From PR03 sp964353555 (GTDB lineage Bacteria; Myxococcota_A; UBA9160; PR03): a DNA stretch of 11,983 nucleotides. The notes beneath the pieces are model-generated. The model was not told the DNA's origin, ran no database searches, and saw only the letters and a program-made list of their open reading frames with translations. Position 1 is the stretch's first letter. Every line of letters starts with the position of its first letter. The stretch is from contig CAYGWM010000121.1 of NCBI GenBank assembly GCA_964353555.1, positions 1-11,983 of the forward strand, written 5' to 3'. Made by a program: the position numbers and the translations under genes. Positions 9,541-11,983 of this stretch are shown here, piece after piece.

Positions 9541-11489
9541 GCGCGGCTCCGGCGCTCGAGCCGTGCGGACACCAGCGTGATCACCGCGTAGAGCGTCACA
9601 CAGAACGCCGTCGCGATGCCGAAGGCAATCGCGCCCGCACGGCCGACACGGGCCGGATCGGGCACGACCGCATCCGCGCCCAGACCGAACGCCAGCGCGC
9701 CGGCCATGCAGAGTGCGGCCAACAGTCCGAGCACCGGCCGCGCTGCCGAGCGACCCGCGAGACCGGGGAACAACGCGCCGAGCGCGTTTGCAGCGCGCAC
9801 CCGCCACGCGCGTGCTCCGCTCGATCGCGGCTCCCAGCCCGCTGCGGCGCGCATTTCGATTCGGCGGGTGCGGCAGCTCTCGCAACGCGGCTCCGCGGCG
9901 GTGCCGTCGCGAAGCGCTTCGGGCGCGGTTCCGCAGTGGAGACACAGCCGCGTGCCGCAGTCGAGACAGGTCGTCGACGCTTCGAATCGGCGGCCGAGCG
10001 CGGCGCCGAGCGCGACGGCTGCCGCGAAGGCGAGCGCGGCGAACCACGACGACCGCCCCAGCCAACCGGGCGCGAGCGGGCGGCGCAGCCGATTCGCGGC
10101 CCCACTCGCGTCGCTGCTGGCAAGTCGGTCTCGCAGCCGCTCGAGCGGCATCGGCACGTCTGCGACGTGGGCGCCGCCTGACCCAGCGAGGCGAGCCGTC
10201 AGTTCTCTCACCGCGTCCGGATCGAGGGACTGCGCGGCGGCGAGCGCGCGCGCGTGCTGCTCGACGTCGATCGCGCGCCCGTGCGCCTGCGACAGATTGA
10301 ACCAGAGCAGCGCCGTCGGCTCCGTAGCAATCGCGCGGCGGTAGAGCTCGACCGCCTGCTTCGGATTACCCAGCGCGATCTTCGCGCTCGCGGCGCTCGC
10401 GAGCACGACCGGGTCGTCGCTGTTGCGTGTCAGCAGTGCCGCGAGACGTGCATCTGCCTCGGCGAGGTCCCCCGAGCGCCGCGCCCATTGCGCGAGCGCG
10501 TACATCGCCAGCGGATCGGCGCTTTCGGCGGCGGACCCGGACGCCGGATCGGACGCGGCCCGCGCAAGGCGCGCCGCATCGACGGGATCGAGCGCACCTG
10601 CTTCCGCTGCGACCGCTGCCGCGACGATCGGATCGGCGCCGATCGCGGCGATCCGCGCGCCCGCCAGGTTCGCCACGGGATGGATCGCGGCGACGAAGAG
10701 CAGCGCGGCGCAAGCGAGTGCGATTCGCTGTACGCGCGTGCTCTGCCACCACCCGAGTACCAACAGCGCGAGAGCCGCGCCGGCAACGCCTTCGCCGAGC
10801 GCCGCAGGCAGCAGCACCAGCGCGGCGACGAGCGCCACGCGCGAAAAGTCCGGCATCGACGGCTCGAGGCGATCGCCGAGGTCGTGCGCTGCAGGGGACG
10901 CCGATGCAAAGCCGCGCGCGCCCAGATACACCAGCGCGCCGCCCGCGAGCGCGAAGAGCGCCAGCACCCAGCCGGTTGCGCCGAGCCAAAGCCAGCCGTC
11001 CAGACTGCGCGGCAGCGCCGCGATCGCATCGATTGCCGACGAAGCTGCTGCTCCGAAGGAACCCGATGCGAATCGCGCGCGCGCCAGCGCAGCATGCGCG
11101 GCGGGCAGATCGGGCGCGAGCAGCACGGCTGCTTCGGCACGCTCCTCGAAGCTGCCGAGGTCCTTGCCGCCGAACACCAGCGCGCGTGCGAGGGCATCGA
11201 CGTTCTCCAGGCCCACCTCATCCGCGGCCGCACGGGTGCGCTCGGCGCGATCCGGGAGCTCGCGTGAACCGCCGCTCCACGCGCCCTCGATGCGATCGAT
11301 CAGCGGACCCGGCAAGCGACGAACCAACTGCGGCGGATCCGACGATCGCGTGGCCTGCGGCAACAGCGCCGTCGTGGGATCGACGCTGGGGGACGCGTCC
11401 TGGGCCTGCGCTTGCGCGGGCAGGCCCAATGCCAGGATCGACGCGACCCATAGCCGGGCGATCCCGCGAGCCACGCGCTGCCAGGTCAC
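9537..11489 (-). CDS. Membrane TPR/zinc-ribbon protein of unknown function
   Basis: This is the first gene of the operon and I do not recognise a named family. The 650-residue product begins with a signal peptide (1-30, ending AQAQAQ). A periplasmic-looking segment follows to about 165, with a TPR-like helical repeat (about 115-160). Next come about four membrane helices (168-190, 217-231, 234-248, 254-270), a TPR region (about 324-430), a helix (480-499), six cysteines in CxxC pairs (508/511, 516/519, 536/539) and two final helices (583-603, 615-640). Positive residues after the helices at 499 and 640 suggest that the cysteine motif, probably a zinc ribbon, is cytoplasmic and the TPR region periplasmic. 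GTG 11489 was chosen over the in-frame ATG at 11612 because of its strong ribosome-binding site and because the signal peptide starts there. The stop overlaps the DUF4388 start as ATGA. Confidence 0.75.
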   Translation of the reverse strand: MTWQRVARGIARLWVASILALGLPAQAQAQDASPSVDPTTALLPQATRSSDPPQLVRRLPGPLIDRIEGAWSGGSRELPDRAERTRAAADEVGLENVDALARALVFGGKDLGSFEERAEAAVLLAPDLPAAHAALARARFASGSFGAAASSAIDAIAALPRSLDGWLWLGATGWVLALFALAGGALVYLGARGFASASPAAHDLGDRLEPSMPDFSRVALVAALVLLPAALGEGVAGAALALLVLGWWQSTRVQRIALACAALLFVAAIHPVANLAGARIAAIGADPIVAAAVAAEAGALDPVDAARLARAASDPASGSAAESADPLAMYALAQWARRSGDLAEADARLAALLTRNSDDPVVLASAASAKIALGNPKQAVELYRRAIATEPTALLWFNLSQAHGRAIDVEQHARALAAAQSLDPDAVRELTARLAGSGGAHVADVPMPLERLRDRLASSDASGAANRLRRPLAPGWLGRSSWFAALAFAAAVALGAALGRRFEASTTCLDCGTRLCLHCGTAPEALRDGTAAEPRCESCRTRRIEMRAAAGWEPRSSGARAWRVRAANALGALFPGLAGRSAARPVLGLLAALCMAGALAFGLGADAVVPDPARVGRAGAIAFGIATAFCVTLYAVITLVSARLERRSRA

Positions 11490-11687
11490 AAAGTTCCCCT
11501 CCTCGGGCGTGCCCCTCTGCTGGCAGACCCGTCCACCCGCGTGTATCGGCGGGCGCCCGTGGAGAGTTGACCGGGAACGCCCACGGCGAAGAACCCCGAA
11601 CGGAGCCAGCACGGAGGCGGCCGCAACCCTGGCGACGCTGGAGGGCTCCGCCTATGTTGCCCGTCCCTCGACGCCTTCGGAGGTCGT
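11490..11687. promoter_or_regulatory. Divergent intergenic region between operon and rpsT
   Basis: This 198-bp gap separates two divergent transcription units, so it should contain both promoters. For rpsT, TATGTT at 11653-11658 is a possible -10 box with a poor -35 (TGGCGA, 11630-11635) 17 bp upstream, giving a leader of about 20-25 nt. For the operon, minus-strand TCAACT (11570-11565) and GATACA (11547-11542) are spaced 17 bp but each matches the sigma-70 consensus at only three positions. The 8-bp palindrome GGGCGCCC (11551-11558) lies between them, and a CCCGC/GCGGG inverted repeat sits next to it. Neither promoter is convincing on sequence alone; a non-sigma-70 consensus would be missed. 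Confidence 0.4.
11496..11504 (-). promoter_or_regulatory. Ribosome-binding site fixing the GTG start of the TPR gene
   Basis: The minus strand reads GAGGAGGGG, then six bases (AACTTT), then GTG at 11489. This is close to the ideal Shine-Dalgarno sequence at ideal spacing. It decides the start against the upstream in-frame ATG at 11612, which would add 41 arginine- and glycine-rich residues in front of a normal signal peptide. Confidence 0.8.
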
Positions 11688-11954
11688 TTGGCCCGTCATA
11701 AATCTGCACAGAAGCGCGCCCGCCAGGACGTAAAACGCCGCGAGCGCAACCGCACGATCCGCACCCGAACCCGCGGGGTCGTGAAGGCGCTTCGATCCGA
11801 AATCGAATCCGGTGGCGCTGGCCTCGAAGAGAAACTCCGCGGGGCCGAAGGCGCGCTCCGCCGGGCCGCCACCAAAGGCGTGATTCCGAAGCGCCGCGCC
11901 AGCCGCCAGGTCTCCCGGCTGGCCAAGGCCGCAAACCGCGCCAAAGCAAAGTGA
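11688..11954 (+). CDS. rpsT: 30S ribosomal protein S20
   Basis: S20 is a primary 16S rRNA-binding protein of the small ribosomal subunit. The 88-residue product has the expected length and the typical lysine/arginine-rich composition: start ARHKSAQKRARQDVKRRERN, then a helical body with GVIPKRRASRQVSRLAK (70-86). It starts at TTG 11688. GGAGG at 11679-11683 lies 4 nt upstream, and no ATG or GTG is available that would keep the conserved N-terminus. A TTG start is also used by E. coli rpsT, where it takes part in autogenous control. The gene is alone on the plus strand here; the 29 bases after its stop show no terminator. Confidence 0.96.
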   Translation: MARHKSAQKRARQDVKRRERNRTIRTRTRGVVKALRSEIESGGAGLEEKLRGAEGALRRAATKGVIPKRRASRQVSRLAKAANRAKAK

Positions 11955-11983
11955 TCCCCAGCAGAGAGGTGCCGGGCGTCAGG

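Noticed and set aside
11490..11612. Longer TPR protein starting at ATG 11612
   Set aside because: It would put 41 extra basic residues before a normal signal peptide; the GTG at 11489 has a near-perfect Shine-Dalgarno sequence.
8200..11733. Plus-strand frames opposite the DUF4388 and TPR genes (8200-9591, 10254-11267, 10423-11733, 10427-11701)
   Set aside because: Several overlap one another in different frames, none has a convincing ribosome-binding site, and the minus-strand proteins have a signal peptide, membrane helices and ATGA coupling.
11969..11983. GTG after rpsT as the start of a next gene (murJ often follows rpsT)
   Set aside because: Only five codons are visible and no properly spaced ribosome-binding site is present.

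Overview
This window is GC-rich (roughly 70% by eye) and densely coding. It looks like a chromosomal housekeeping region of a Gram-negative bacterium. Lipoprotein maturation (Lnt) and lipoprotein export (LolC/E, LolD) genes imply an outer membrane. The DUF4388 (PATAN-like) protein, the membrane TPR/zinc-ribbon protein and the lysS-lolC-lolD order resemble 'deltaproteobacterial' lineages (Myxococcota, Desulfobacterota, Binatota and relatives). That placement is inference from gene content; no phylogeny was done.

Layout. One long minus-strand operon fills 172-11489. In transcription order it encodes: a 650-aa membrane TPR/zinc-ribbon protein of unknown function; a DUF4388 protein with one membrane segment; a PhoH-family ATPase; YbeY (RNA-processing metalloprotein); Lnt; peptide release factor RF2 (prfB); lysyl-tRNA synthetase (lysS); a Lol permease with an N-terminal membrane extension; and LolD. 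Adjacent genes overlap by 1-8 nt or are separated by at most 14 nt. On the far right rpsT (ribosomal protein S20) runs on the plus strand and is divergent from the operon across a 198-bp gap that should hold both promoters. At the left edge a strong ribosome-binding site precedes what may be the first codons of a further minus-strand gene.

How the genes fit together. Two themes are interleaved. One is translation and RNA quality control: S20, RF2, LysRS, YbeY, PhoH. The other is lipoprotein biogenesis: Lnt adds the third acyl chain, then LolC/E-LolD extracts the mature lipoprotein from the inner membrane. The phoH-ybeY-lnt order recalls E. coli ybeZ-ybeY-ybeX-lnt without ybeX, and prfB-lysS is also an E. 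coli pair.

The most striking sequence-level feature is a complete RF2 autoregulatory +1 frameshift site in prfB (5253-5268). Because of it, the true RF2 start lies at 5355, upstream of the start suggested by the main reading frame. I saw no mobile element, CRISPR array, tRNA, rRNA or defence system. The less familiar material is the pair of uncharacterised proteins at the head of the operon and the N-terminal extension of the Lol permease.
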